Origin: Mycobacterium ostraviense
GTDB lineage: Bacteria > Actinomycetota > Actinomycetes > Mycobacteriales > Mycobacteriaceae
Assembly (NCBI RefSeq): GCF_002705925.1
Contig: NZ_NKRE01000001.1
Location: 748,838 to 812,837 of the forward strand
Direction: 5' to 3'
Length of the DNA: 64,000 nucleotides
The translations under genes and the position numbers were made by a program. Positions within the stretch are counted from its first letter, which is position 1; every line of letters begins with the position of its first letter. The notes under the pieces are model-generated. The model did no database searches. It worked only from the letters and a program-made list of their open reading frames with translations, and was not told the origin of the DNA. Of this stretch, positions 47,642 through 56,421 are shown one piece after another.

Positions 47642-48436
47642 ATGACCAGCGCCGACCCCCCATCCCACATCGCCGGTGCCACGCAGCAGCGTCGCGGCTT
47701 CGGCATCGATGTCGGTGGCAGCGGCATCAAGGGCGGAATTGTCGACCTGGACACCGGCCAGCTGATCGGGGACCGGATCAAGCTGCTGACTCCCCAGCCG
47801 GCCACGCCGTCAGCGGTCGCCAAGACCATCGCCGAGGTGGTCCACGGCTTCGGCTGGACCGGCCCACTCGGGGTGACCTACCCCGGCGTGGTCACGCACG
47901 GCATCGCCCAGACGGCGGCCAATGTGGACAAGTCATGGATCGGGACCAACGCTAGCGAAATCATCGGCACCGAGCTGGGCGGTCAAGAGGTAACAGTTCT
48001 CAACGACGCCGATGCGGCCGGGCTTGCCGAAGAACGCTATGGAGCCGGCAAGGACAACTCGGGGCTGGTCATCCTGCTCACCTTCGGAACCGGCATCGGG
48101 TCTGCGGTCATCCACAACGGCAAGCTGATACCCAACACCGAGTTCGGGCATCTCGAGGTCGGGGGTAAGGAGGCCGAGCAGCGGGCCGCGTCGTCGGTCA
48201 AGGAAAGGAAAGACTGGAGCTACGAAAAGTGGGCCAAGCAGGTGACGCGGGTTCTGGTCGCTATCGAGAACGCGATGTGGCCCGACCTGTTCATCGCCGG
48301 CGGCGGCATCAGCCGCAAAGCCGACAAATGGGTGCATCTGCTGGAAAATCGCACCCCTGTAGTGCCGGCAACCCTGCAGAACGCCGCCGGGATAGTCGGC
48401 GCAGCAATGGCGTCCACCAGGGATGTGACCCACTGA
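47642..48436 (+). CDS. ppgK: polyphosphate/ATP glucokinase PpgK
   Basis: 264 residues. ROK-type phosphate loop GIDVGGSGIKGGIVDLDTG near the N-terminus, LGVTYPGVVTHG, catalytic Asp in VLNDADAAGLAE, GTGIGSAV and C-terminal IAGGGISRKADKW. It phosphorylates glucose with polyphosphate or ATP. The ATG at 47642 is 8 bases from GAGGAGA; an in-frame start at 47621 is weaker. Confidence 0.94.
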   Translation: MTSADPPSHIAGATQQRRGFGIDVGGSGIKGGIVDLDTGQLIGDRIKLLTPQPATPSAVAKTIAEVVHGFGWTGPLGVTYPGVVTHGIAQTAANVDKSWIGTNASEIIGTELGGQEVTVLNDADAAGLAEERYGAGKDNSGLVILLTFGTGIGSAVIHNGKLIPNTEFGHLEVGGKEAEQRAASSVKERKDWSYEKWAKQVTRVLVAIENAMWPDLFIAGGGISRKADKWVHLLENRTPVVPATLQNAAGIVGAAMASTRDVTH

Positions 48437-48614
48437 TTTTTCCCGCTCGGGCAGTACGGGCGCGCAGTGAAGTTACAATGGTCGTCGGCGACCGCCCGAC
48501 CGATAGAGCGCGAGTTTTCACGCCGATATCAACGCCGACATTCGACATAGCAGACACTTTCGGTTCAGCACGCCCAGACTCATACCGGAAGCGAGTACCA
48601 CCGAAGGGGTGTAT

Positions 48615-50183
48615 GTGGCAGCGACCAGGGCCAGTCAGGCGACCGGTGAGCCGGTGAAGCGCACCGCCACCAAGTCCCCGGCCAAAGCCGGCGCCAAGCG
48701 ACCGGCGGCAAAGACAGCCAATGGCGCTACCCCCGCGAAGCGGGCCACCAAGGCGGCGGGCCGGTCCACAAAGGCCGCCGATGCCGCCAGCGACGCCGAG
48801 ACCACCGCTCCGAAGAAAAGCCGTACCGCGGCAAAAGCCGCAAAGGCCCCGCCCCGTGACGCCGACACGTTCGGCGAGACACTCGAAGGCGCGGCCACGG
48901 ACCCGGCCGTTGCGCTCGATGCCGCCGAAGACCTCGACGATGAGCCAGACCTTGACGTCGACCCCGTCGAGGACCTCGATCTGGAGGCCGGTCTCGGCCT
49001 TGACGACCTGGAAGACGACGTGGAAGACGACGTGGAAGGCGACGTCGTCGCCGCCGTCGTCGACGACGGCGACCTCGATCCCACCGACGTCGAGGACACC
49101 AACGAGGTTGAATCTCCAGCTGTTGCAGCGCCCGGGAGCGCCGTCGATGACGAGGAGGAGATCGCCGAGCCCACCGAGAAGGACAAGGCCTCAGGCGATT
49201 TCGTATGGGACGAGGACGAGTCGGAAGCGTTGCGCCAAGCGCGCAAAGACGCCGAACTCACCGCCTCCGCGGACTCGGTTCGCGCCTACCTCAAGCAGAT
49301 CGGCAAGGTGGCGCTGCTCAACGCCGAGGAAGAGGTCGAGCTGGCCAAACGGATCGAGGCCGGCCTCTACGCCACGCAGCTGATGGCGGAGATGGCAGAG
49401 CGCGGCGAGAAGCTGCCCGCCGCGCAACGTCGCGACATGATGTGGATTTGCCGCGACGGCGATCGCGCGAAAAACCATCTGCTGGAGGCCAACTTGCGGC
49501 TGGTGGTTTCACTGGCCAAGCGCTACACCGGGCGCGGGATGGCGTTCCTGGACTTGATCCAGGAAGGCAACCTGGGCTTGATCCGGGCGGTGGAGAAGTT
49601 CGACTACACCAAGGGTTACAAGTTCTCCACCTACGCGACCTGGTGGATCCGCCAAGCCATCACCCGCGCCATGGCCGACCAGGCCCGGACCATCCGTATC
49701 CCGGTGCACATGGTCGAGGTGATCAACAAGCTCGGCCGAATCCAGCGTGAGCTCCTGCAGGACCTGGGCCGCGAGCCCACCCCCGAGGAACTGGCCAAAG
49801 AGATGGACATCACCCCGGAGAAGGTGCTCGAGATCCAGCAATACGCCCGGGAGCCGATCTCGTTGGACCAGACCATCGGCGACGAGGGCGACAGCCAGCT
49901 GGGCGACTTCATCGAGGACAGCGAAGCGGTGGTGGCCGTGGACGCGGTGTCGTTCACGCTGCTGCAAGACCAGCTGCAGTCGGTCCTGGACACGCTGTCC
50001 GAGCGCGAGGCCGGCGTGGTACGGCTGCGCTTCGGCCTCACCGACGGCCAGCCGCGCACCCTCGACGAGATCGGCCAGGTATACGGCGTGACCCGGGAGC
50101 GCATCCGGCAGATCGAGTCCAAGACCATGTCGAAATTGCGCCACCCCAGCCGCTCGCAAGTCCTGCGCGACTACCTGGACTGA
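48615..50183 (+). CDS. sigA: primary sigma factor SigA
   Basis: 522 residues. Region 1.1 (about 1-195) is Ala/Lys-rich then very acidic. Region 1.2 starts [20 protein letters not shown]. Region 2 has [20 protein letters not shown] and [20 protein letters not shown] (-10 recognition). Region 4 has [20 protein letters not shown] (-35 helix). The acidic part carries tandem 12-bp units at 49011-49046, so its length may vary. The start is a GTG at 48615 preceded by GAAGGGG; a GTG at 48609 is in frame. It directs RNA polymerase at housekeeping promoters. Confidence 0.96.
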   Translation: MAATRASQATGEPVKRTATKSPAKAGAKRPAAKTANGATPAKRATKAAGRSTKAADAASDAETTAPKKSRTAAKAAKAPPRDADTFGETLEGAATDPAVALDAAEDLDDEPDLDVDPVEDLDLEAGLGLDDLEDDVEDDVEGDVVAAVVDDGDLDPTDVEDTNEVESPAVAAPGSAVDDEEEIAEPTEKDKASGDFVWDEDESEALRQARKDAELTASADSVRAYLKQIGKVALLNAEEEVELAKRIEAGLYATQLMAEMAERGEKLPAAQRRDMMWICRDGDRAKNHLLEANLRLVVSLAKRYTGRGMAFLDLIQEGNLGLIRAVEKFDYTKGYKFSTYATWWIRQAITRAMADQARTIRIPVHMVEVINKLGRIQRELLQDLGREPTPEELAKEMDITPEKVLEIQQYAREPISLDQTIGDEGDSQLGDFIEDSEAVVAVDAVSFTLLQDQLQSVLDTLSEREAGVVRLRFGLTDGQPRTLDEIGQVYGVTRERIRQIESKTMSKLRHPSRSQVLRDYLD

Positions 50184-50188
50184 GCGAA

Positions 50189-50215
50189 CCCGCCGGCGCA
50201 GCGGGACCCTTCGGT
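50189..50215 (+). terminator. possible SigA terminator
   Basis: CCCGC, loop CGGCGCA, GCGGG, followed by a T-containing tail CTTCGGTTTT. Short stem but located just after the sigA stop. Confidence 0.35.
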
Positions 50216-50475
50216 TTTCGCTTAAGTCTCGTCGGCAAGTTGATCCCGAGTCTGGTGCAGACCGGGCGCGGCCGGGTCGTCGCCTTGGTGCTGCAGCCTT
50301 TCGAGGATCTCCCACATTTCGTCTGACGAAACCGGTTGGGTCCGTGTAAAAGTCGTGACGACCGTGGCCGCCTTCCAGAAGCACGCCTCGGTACGGCATG
50401 CTTGGCGACGACCGGAACGCCAGCTGCCCGCACCCAACGGCCGCGCATCGGCCGCCGCCGTCGTACTGTCACGGC

Positions 50476-50892
50476 ATGTCAGCAACCCGCAGGTGTATCT
50501 CCTCCGGATCCGACTTCGAATCGGCCGTTGGCTATTCGCGCGCGGTGCGCGTTGGCCCGCATGTGGCAGTGGCCGGCACCACCGGCAGCGGCAGCGATAT
50601 CGCCGCGCAGACCAGAGACGCCCTGCGCCGCATCGAGGCCGCACTCGGACAAGCTGGCGCGAGGCTCACCGACGTGGTCCGCACCCGCATATACGTGACC
50701 GATATTTCCCGCTGGCGGGAGGTCGGCGATATCCATGCCGAGGTTTTCGGCGGAATCCGACCCGCGGCGACCATGGTCGAGGTTTCAGCGCTGATCGCGC
50801 CCGGCCTGCTGGTGGAGATCGAGGCCGACGCCTACCTGGATGCCCGAGGTTCCGGAATCGGCGGGAAGGTGCCGTCCGCCGCCGGGGGGTAG
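50476..50892 (+). CDS. RidA (YjgF/YER057c) family protein (Rv2704-like)
   Basis: 138 residues. RidA fold with YSRAVRVGPHVAVAGTTGSG, TDVVRTRIYVTDISRWREVG and PAATMVEVSALIAPGLLVEI (the conserved Arg in VVRTR and Glu in VEI). RidA enzymes hydrolyse reactive imines from PLP enzymes. The ATG at 50476 fits. The last 61 bases overlap the DUF952 gene on the other strand. Confidence 0.85.
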   Translation: MSATRRCISSGSDFESAVGYSRAVRVGPHVAVAGTTGSGSDIAAQTRDALRRIEAALGQAGARLTDVVRTRIYVTDISRWREVGDIHAEVFGGIRPAATMVEVSALIAPGLLVEIEADAYLDARGSGIGGKVPSAAGG

Positions 50893-51200
50893 GCGGCGAC
50901 GCTGATCACCGCCCGCGCCGGAAGCTCGCCGTACAGGTGCGGGAACAGCATCCAGTCCGGATCCGCTACCGTTCCCGGCTCCCAACGCACGGGCGAATCG
51001 AGCGCCGCCGGGTCGATGTACAGCAGGACCATGTCACCACGGCCGTGGAAGAGCCGATTGGCCGGCAGATGTATCTGCTCAGGCGTCGACAGATGGATGA
51101 ACCCGGTAGCCGATCCAGGACGGAAGCCGCCGCGGCGGCGGGCGGACGACCATTCGGAGGCCGCACACATATGCACCAACACCGCCGGAGTGGACGACAT
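50832..51200 (-). CDS. DUF952 family protein (Rv2705c-like)
   Basis: 122 residues. GFIHLSTPEQIHLPANRLFH (FIHLS signature), MVLLYIDPAALDSPVRWEPG, and HLYGELPARAVISVAAYPPA are typical of DUF952. Function unknown. Its 3' end runs 61 bases into the RidA gene. Confidence 0.82.
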   Translation of the reverse strand: MSSTPAVLVHMCAASEWSSARRRGGFRPGSATGFIHLSTPEQIHLPANRLFHGRGDMVLLYIDPAALDSPVRWEPGTVADPDWMLFPHLYGELPARAVISVAAYPPAADGTFPPIPEPRASR

Positions 51201-51326
51201 ACTAGCCAGCTTGCCCGACTCATCATCCCGAAATCCGTGAGAAAGGACACACTTGATGCCACCCGGGGAACAAGGCGAAAACGGGGAACGTCTGAGACAG
51301 TGAACTTACCTAGATATGGAGAGGTC

Positions 51327-51512
51327 ATGAACGCAACGTTGACCAGTCCTGAGCTGACTAGAGCCGACCGCTGCGACCGCTGTGGCGCAGCAGCGCGGGT
51401 CCGCGCCAAGCTGCCTTCCGGTGCCGAACTTCTCTTCTGCCAGCACCACGCCAACAAGCACGAAGCCAAACTGATCGAGCTGTCGGCCGTGCTGGAGGTC
51501 AGTGGAAACTAG
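51327..51512 (+). CDS. small Cys-rich DUF7455-like protein, 61 aa
   Basis: 61 residues: TRADRCDRCGAAARVRAKLP and LLFCQHHANKHEAKL give a CxxC...CxxH zinc-binding pattern. ATATGGAGAGG lies just upstream of the ATG at 51327. I recall similar small proteins (DUF7455) in many actinobacteria. In H37Rv the annotated gene at this place (Rv2706c) is on the opposite strand, as I remember it; the plus-strand frame is the more credible one here. Confidence 0.75.
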   Translation: MNATLTSPELTRADRCDRCGAAARVRAKLPSGAELLFCQHHANKHEAKLIELSAVLEVSGN

Positions 51513-51587
51513 GTTCGCCGAAACTCGCTCCCCTCAAGTCGGGTCCAATGTGCCACGTGTGACCGATCTTCGGTAATGCTGGACCGG

Positions 51588-52520
51588 ATGAGCGACCAAA
51601 CGCCAAAACCGTCCCGCCACCACATCTGGCGAATCAGCCTTCGGACGCTCTCCAAGAGTTGGGACGACTCGATCTTCTCCGAGTCAGCGCAAGCAGGTTT
51701 TTGGTCGGCGCTGTCCCTTCCGCCCTTGCTTTTGGGAATGCTGGGCAGCCTGGCCTACGTGGCTCCGCTATTCGGTCAGGACACCTTGCCCGCGATCGAA
51801 AAAACCATCATTGCCACCGCCCACAGCTTCTTCTCACCCAGTGTGGTCAACGAGATCATCGAGCCGACCATCCGCGACATCACCGCCAACGCGCGCGGCG
51901 AAGTGGTGTCGCTGGGTTTCTTGATCTCATTGTGGGCAGGATCGTCGGCAATCTCTTCCTACGTCGACGCCGTGGTGGAGGCGCACGACCAAACTCCGCT
52001 GCGCCATCCGGTGCGGCAGCGGTTCTTCGCGCTGTTCCTGTACGTGGTGATGCTGGTGTTCCTGGTGGCCGCCGCGCCGGTGGCGGTGGTGGGCCCGCGG
52101 AAGGTGAGCGACCATATTCCGGCCAACTTGGCCAATGTCCTGCACTATGGCTACTACCCGGGACTGATCGCGGGCCTGACGGTCGGGGTGATCATCCTTT
52201 ACCGCGTCGCTCTGCCGGTACCGCTGCCGACACACCGACTGGTCATTGGCGCAGTGCTGGCTACCGCGGTGTTCCTGATCGCGACGCTGGGTCTACGGTT
52301 CTATCTCAGGTGGATCACCAGTACGGGCTATACCTACGGCGCGCTGTCCACGCCCATCGCTTTCCTGTTGTTCGCGTTCTTCGGTGGTTTCGCGATCATG
52401 ATCGGAGCCGAACTCAACGCGGCGATCCAAGAGGAATGGCCGGCGCCGGCCACACACGCACATCGGCTGCGCAACTGGCTGAGGACCCGCACCGCCGCCA
52501 TCACGGGAACGGCCGACTAG
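51588..52520 (+). CDS. YihY/BrkB-type membrane protein (Rv2707-like)
   Basis: 310 residues with about six TM helices of the YihY family (FWSALSLPPLLLGMLGSLAY, EVVSLGFLISLWAGSSAISS, FFALFLYVVMLVFLVAAAPV, TPIAFLLFAFFGGFAIMIGA). The conserved ISLWAGSSAI and GAELNA elements are present. The name ribonuclease BN is historical; the function is unknown. The ATG at 51588 is preferred to an upstream one at 51576. Confidence 0.84.
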   Translation: MSDQTPKPSRHHIWRISLRTLSKSWDDSIFSESAQAGFWSALSLPPLLLGMLGSLAYVAPLFGQDTLPAIEKTIIATAHSFFSPSVVNEIIEPTIRDITANARGEVVSLGFLISLWAGSSAISSYVDAVVEAHDQTPLRHPVRQRFFALFLYVVMLVFLVAAAPVAVVGPRKVSDHIPANLANVLHYGYYPGLIAGLTVGVIILYRVALPVPLPTHRLVIGAVLATAVFLIATLGLRFYLRWITSTGYTYGALSTPIAFLLFAFFGGFAIMIGAELNAAIQEEWPAPATHAHRLRNWLRTRTAAITGTAD

Positions 52521-52569
52521 GCGTCGGACTGGGCGGGGCAGGCCACGACGGCGCAGCCTCCGCGCCAAT

Positions 52570-52818
52570 TCAGCCCTTCTTGAGCGTCTCGTAGATCCGC
52601 TTGCAGTCCGGGCACACCGGCGAACCCGGCTTGGGTGCCCGGGTCACGGGAAATACCTCACCGCATAACGCCACCACATGGCTTCCCAGCACCGCGCTCT
52701 CGGCGATCTTGTCCTTCTTGACGTAGTGGAAGTACTTCGGGATATCGCTGCCGGTCCCGTCGTCGACGCGTTCCTCGGTGTCGGTGCGTTCGATCGTCTG
52801 CGTCTGCATACCAGACAT
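52570..52818 (-). CDS. DUF3039 zinc-ribbon-like protein (Rv2708c-like)
   Basis: 82 residues. FHYVKKDKIAESAVLGSHVV, ALCGEVFPVTRAP and VCPDCKRIYETL; the three cysteines (and a His) may hold zinc. Conserved in actinobacteria, function unknown. It diverges from the DUF3099 gene at 52873. Confidence 0.84.
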   Translation of the reverse strand: MSGMQTQTIERTDTEERVDDGTGSDIPKYFHYVKKDKIAESAVLGSHVVALCGEVFPVTRAPKPGSPVCPDCKRIYETLKKG

Positions 52819-52872
52819 TGTGCCCCCTGACTCGCTCCTGCCGGAATCGACTGGATGTGGGAGAGTAGAGAA

Positions 52873-53280
52873 ATGAAGCGCGGCTTCGAGCTGAGTTTCG
52901 ACGACTTCGACGAGCGAGGCCGCCCGGTACTGATCACCGCCGCCGCACCGTCCTACGAGGAACAGCACCGAGCGCGGGTACGCAAGTATTTGACCTTGAT
53001 GGCGTTCCGCATTCCGGCGCTCATCCTGGCCGCCGTCGCATACGGGGCCTGGCACAACGGTCTTGTCTCGCTACTGATCGTGGCTGTCTCGATTCCGTTA
53101 CCGTGGATGGCCGTGCTCATCGCCAACGACAGACCGCCCCGCAGCGCCGATGAGCCCCGGCGATTCGACGATGCCCGACGGCGCACTCCGCTGTTTCCGA
53201 CGGCCAAGCGTCCGGCGCTGGAGCCTCGGCGAGACCCTGTGCCCCAATCGGACCCCCCGGACTTGTCCAATCGCGGTTAA
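52873..53280 (+). CDS. DUF3099 membrane protein (Rv2709-like)
   Basis: 135 residues. An N-terminal acidic segment (ELSFDDFDERGRPVLITAAA), two TM helices (YLTLMAFRIPALILAAVAYG and LVSLLIVAVSIPLPWMAVLI), and a basic C-terminal tail. Unknown function. ATG at 52873. Confidence 0.82.
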   Translation: MKRGFELSFDDFDERGRPVLITAAAPSYEEQHRARVRKYLTLMAFRIPALILAAVAYGAWHNGLVSLLIVAVSIPLPWMAVLIANDRPPRSADEPRRFDDARRRTPLFPTAKRPALEPRRDPVPQSDPPDLSNRG

Positions 53281-53367
53281 ACCGGCTGCCGCGGCGCACT
53301 TCTCAGGACATTCTCAGGTCGCTGGCAACATTTCGGCACGTCACGGTGTGTGAGATGACAGCGCGGC

Positions 53368-53397
53368 GGGAACTCTGTGGGCGAGCCTGTCGTTAAA
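53368..53397 (+). promoter_or_regulatory. ECF-type promoter of sigB
   Basis: GGGAAC at 53368-53373 and CGTTAAA at 53391-53397 with 17 bases between. This is the consensus used by SigE/SigH/SigL in mycobacteria, and the same spacing and place are known for sigB in M. tuberculosis. It links sigB to envelope and oxidative stress. Confidence 0.82.
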
Positions 53398-53431
53398 CCC
53401 CGTGACAGGACAAGCCGATCGGGAGGGCGCT

Positions 53432-54391
53432 ATGGCACATGCCACCACAAGCCGGGCTGACAGCGATCTGGATGCTCAAAGCCCCGCAGCGGACTTGGTG
53501 CGCGTATATCTGAACGGCATCGGCAAGACGGCGTTGCTCAACGCCGCCGATGAAGTTGAGCTGGCCAAGCGCATCGAAGCCGGGCTGTATGCCGAGTATC
53601 TGCTCGAAACCCGAAAGCGGTTGGGCGAGAACCGGAAACGCGAATTGGCGGCCGTGGTACGCGACGGCCAGGCAGCGCGCCGTCACCTCCTCGAGGCCAA
53701 CCTACGGCTGGTGGTGTCACTGGCCAAGCGCTACACGGGCCGCGGAATGCCGCTGCTCGACCTCATCCAGGAGGGCAACCTGGGCTTGATCCGCGCGATG
53801 GAGAAGTTCGACTACACAAAGGGATTCAAGTTCTCGACGTATGCCACCTGGTGGATCCGCCAAGCCATCACCCGTGGCATGGCCGACCAGAGCCGCACCA
53901 TCCGTCTGCCCGTTCACCTGGTCGAGCAGGTCAACAAGCTGGCGCGAATCAAGCGGGAGATGCACCAGAACCTGGGCCGGGAAGCCACCGACGAGGAACT
54001 CGCCGAAGAGTCCGGCATTCCGGTCGACAAGATCAACGACCTGCTCGAACACAGCCGGGACCCGGTGAGCCTGGACATGCCGGTCGGCTCTGAGGAAGAG
54101 GCGCCGCTGGGTGACTTCATCGAGGACGCCGAAGCCATGTCCGCGGAGAACGCGGTCATCGCCGAACTGCTGCACACGGATATTCGCAGTGTGCTCGCCA
54201 CCCTCGACGAGCGTGAGCACCAGGTGATCCGGCTGCGCTTCGGCCTGGACGACGGTCAGCCGCGCACGCTGGATCAAATCGGCAAGCTGTTCGGTCTGTC
54301 CCGCGAGCGCGTGCGCCAGATCGAGCGGGACGTGATGTGCAAGTTGCGCCATGGCGAACGCGCCGACCGGCTGCGGTCATACGCCAGTTGA
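53432..54391 (+). CDS. sigB: principal-like stress sigma factor SigB
   Basis: 319 residues, lacking the long region 1.1 of Sig[21 protein letters not shown] (1.2), [20 protein letters not shown] (2.1-2.3), [20 protein letters not shown] (2.4), [20 protein letters not shown] (4.2). Near identical to SigA in the -10 and -35 helices. The ATG at 53432 follows GGGAGGG. Stationary-phase and stress regulon; read from the ECF promoter upstream. Confidence 0.95.
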   Translation: MAHATTSRADSDLDAQSPAADLVRVYLNGIGKTALLNAADEVELAKRIEAGLYAEYLLETRKRLGENRKRELAAVVRDGQAARRHLLEANLRLVVSLAKRYTGRGMPLLDLIQEGNLGLIRAMEKFDYTKGFKFSTYATWWIRQAITRGMADQSRTIRLPVHLVEQVNKLARIKREMHQNLGREATDEELAEESGIPVDKINDLLEHSRDPVSLDMPVGSEEEAPLGDFIEDAEAMSAENAVIAELLHTDIRSVLATLDEREHQVIRLRFGLDDGQPRTLDQIGKLFGLSRERVRQIERDVMCKLRHGERADRLRSYAS

Positions 54392-54430
54392 GGCCCCGCC
54401 CGAAGATAGATTGAGAAGCCTGGTACAAGA

Positions 54431-54465
54431 CAGTGTGCCCGCCGCGATGAGCGGCGGGCACACTG
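54431..54465. terminator. 15-bp perfect hairpin between sigB and ideR
   Basis: CAGTGTGCCCGCCGC, loop GATGA, GCGGCGGGCACACTG. A very stable stem 40 bases after the sigB stop, followed by TGTCGGGGGCGTTTTGGG (short T run). Probable sigB terminator that insulates ideR. Confidence 0.75.
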
Positions 54466-54537
54466 CTGTCGGGGGCGTTTTGGGCCAACCACATGTGCAG
54501 CTGGCCAAGTAGACTCGGCGGCAACGGAGGATGCTGA

Positions 54538-55230
54538 ATGAACGACTTGGTTGATACCACCGAGATGTACTTGCGGACGATCTACGACCTCGAGGAAGAG
54601 GGCGTGACACCGCTGCGCGCCCGGATAGCCGAACGCCTGGAGCAGAGCGGGCCGACTGTCAGCCAAACCGTTTCCCGGATGGAGCGGGACGGATTGCTTC
54701 GGGTGGCCGGGGATCGCCACCTCGAACTCACCGACAAAGGCCGGGCGCTGGCGATCGCGGTGATGCGCAAGCACCGCCTCGCCGAACGACTCCTCGTCGA
54801 CGTCATCGGGTTGCCGTGGGAAGAGGTGCACGCCGAGGCATGCCGGTGGGAGCACGTGATGAGCGAGGATGTCGAGCGTCGGCTGGTCAAGGTGCTGAAC
54901 AACCCGACGACGTCACCGTTCGGCAATCCGATTCCGGGCTTGCTGGACCTGGGCGTGGGCCCGGAATTCGGCGCCGAAGACGCCAACCTGGTGCGGCTGA
55001 CCGAGCTGCCGGCCGGTCCGCCGGTGGCAGTAGTCGTTCGCCAGCTCACCGAGCATGTTCAAGGCGACATCGACTTGATCACGCGGCTCAAGGACGCCGG
55101 CGTCGTGCCGAACGCCCGAGTGACGGTCGAAACCAGTCCGGGAGGCGGCGTGACCATCGTCATTCCGGGGCATGAGAACGTCACCCTGCCGCACGCGATG
55201 GCGCACGCCGTCAAGGTCGAGAAGGTCTGA
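54538..55230 (+). CDS. ideR: iron-dependent repressor IdeR
   Basis: 230 residues. N-terminal winged helix (PTVSQTVSRMERDGLLRVAG), metal ligands at M10, H79, E83, H98, C102, E105 and H106 all present, and a C-terminal SH3-like domain (GDIDLITRLKDAGVVPNARV). With Fe2+ it represses siderophore genes and activates iron storage. The ATG follows CGGAGGATGCTGA. Its stop directly abuts the stop of the DUF4192 gene on the other strand. Confidence 0.96.
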   Translation: MNDLVDTTEMYLRTIYDLEEEGVTPLRARIAERLEQSGPTVSQTVSRMERDGLLRVAGDRHLELTDKGRALAIAVMRKHRLAERLLVDVIGLPWEEVHAEACRWEHVMSEDVERRLVKVLNNPTTSPFGNPIPGLLDLGVGPEFGAEDANLVRLTELPAGPPVAVVVRQLTEHVQGDIDLITRLKDAGVVPNARVTVETSPGGGVTIVIPGHENVTLPHAMAHAVKVEKV

Positions 55231-56307
55231 CTACCCCGCCCATCGGCCGGATTGACCGAATGGGCCGAACACCCGTCGCGGCGGTAGCCGCACGCCGAGT
55301 TGCCGAGCCAACCGATAGCCGGTGGTCGCGAGTTCCCGGATGTGCTCCGGCCGAAGCCCGGACTGTAACGCCGTGTCCAGCATGCCGGCCATCCGATGAC
55401 TGGGCGAGCAGCGCAGCGCGGCCTCCAGGGACAACCCGGCCAGCGGACCGTCTCCGCGGGCGTAGGCACTGAACGCCAGCAACACCAGCGCCTCCACCCG
55501 CCAGGGCTCGGGCAGCGCACGGGCCAGGACTGCCCACAACGACTCGGCCGGACCGGAATTCTCACCGACGGCGAGGGCATAGAGCGTGTCGCGCACCCGC
55601 ACGTCGGTAAGCGCACAGCCCAACTGGGCCAGCTCCACGTCCGATAGCGGTTGCCCGTCGGCCACCCGCTCGGCAGCGGCCATCGCCTTCTCCACGTCGC
55701 GACGGCTACAGCCCAAGGGGTCGGCACGCTGGGCGATCTCACGCTCGGCCGCCTCTCGCTTCACGACGGCGGCCAGCGTGTCGGTGCGCGCCCGGTCGTC
55801 AGCCGCGACGACGGCCTCGAGGTCGGCACGTCGCGGGTACAGCCGCCGACCGTCGAGCACCGCCGCCACCGCCAGCGGCGACGCCACCGGGTCGTCGATG
55901 ACGCCACCCGAACCGCAGCCGTCGACGCAATGCCAGCGTCCGCCGACCGCGATGCGGTCGACCACGTGGGCCGCCCAGAGCACGATGTCACGCTGCGCCA
56001 GTGCCTCGGTCAGCGCATCGCACACCCGCCGGTACTCGTCGCTGCATCCCGGACACTGCGCTCCCTCCGCGTCGACGATCACCGCGATCGCGGCCTCGGG
56101 GTCCGCCGCGGCGGCAACCTCCGCGACCTGCTCGACCCGGTGGCCAAGGTCCTCCGACAGGTCAACGCGCATCACCGATCCCAGTTCACCGTCGGCCACC
56201 GAGACCAGGACCAGCGATTTTTCTGGCACGAAGCCGAGGATGGCCGGCAGCGCGGCGATCAGGGCGCCGGGGCGATTCAGTTCAAAGTCAGGTCGATGCT
56301 TCGTCAT
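55231..56307 (-). CDS. DUF4192 family protein (Rv2712c-like)
   Basis: 358 residues. N-terminal LIAALPAILGFVPEKSLVLV (LxxxP..LGF.P..S pattern of DUF4192), a Cys pair CPGCSDEY, and a helical C-terminal half (LLAFSAYARGDGPLAGLSLE, ALRCSPSHRMAGML). Common in actinobacteria; function unknown. The ATG at 56307 opens at MTKHRPDFEL. Confidence 0.82.
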   Translation of the reverse strand: MTKHRPDFELNRPGALIAALPAILGFVPEKSLVLVSVADGELGSVMRVDLSEDLGHRVEQVAEVAAAADPEAAIAVIVDAEGAQCPGCSDEYRRVCDALTEALAQRDIVLWAAHVVDRIAVGGRWHCVDGCGSGGVIDDPVASPLAVAAVLDGRRLYPRRADLEAVVAADDRARTDTLAAVVKREAAEREIAQRADPLGCSRRDVEKAMAAAERVADGQPLSDVELAQLGCALTDVRVRDTLYALAVGENSGPAESLWAVLARALPEPWRVEALVLLAFSAYARGDGPLAGLSLEAALRCSPSHRMAGMLDTALQSGLRPEHIRELATTGYRLARQLGVRLPPRRVFGPFGQSGRWAG

Positions 56308-56421
56308 AGGCACCAACGCTGACGACCGGCACCGTCAACCGGTGCGCGCATCCGGCACCTGGCCCGCCATCCTGTGGACGAAGTCGCCACTGTGCGTTCT
56401 ACTGTCTATCTCATGGGGTCG

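Noticed and set aside
50222..50390. Minus-strand frame after sigA (WEILERLQHQGDDPAAPG)
   Set aside because: The composition is protein-like, but there is no start codon with a ribosome-binding site and no family I recognise, so it is not called.
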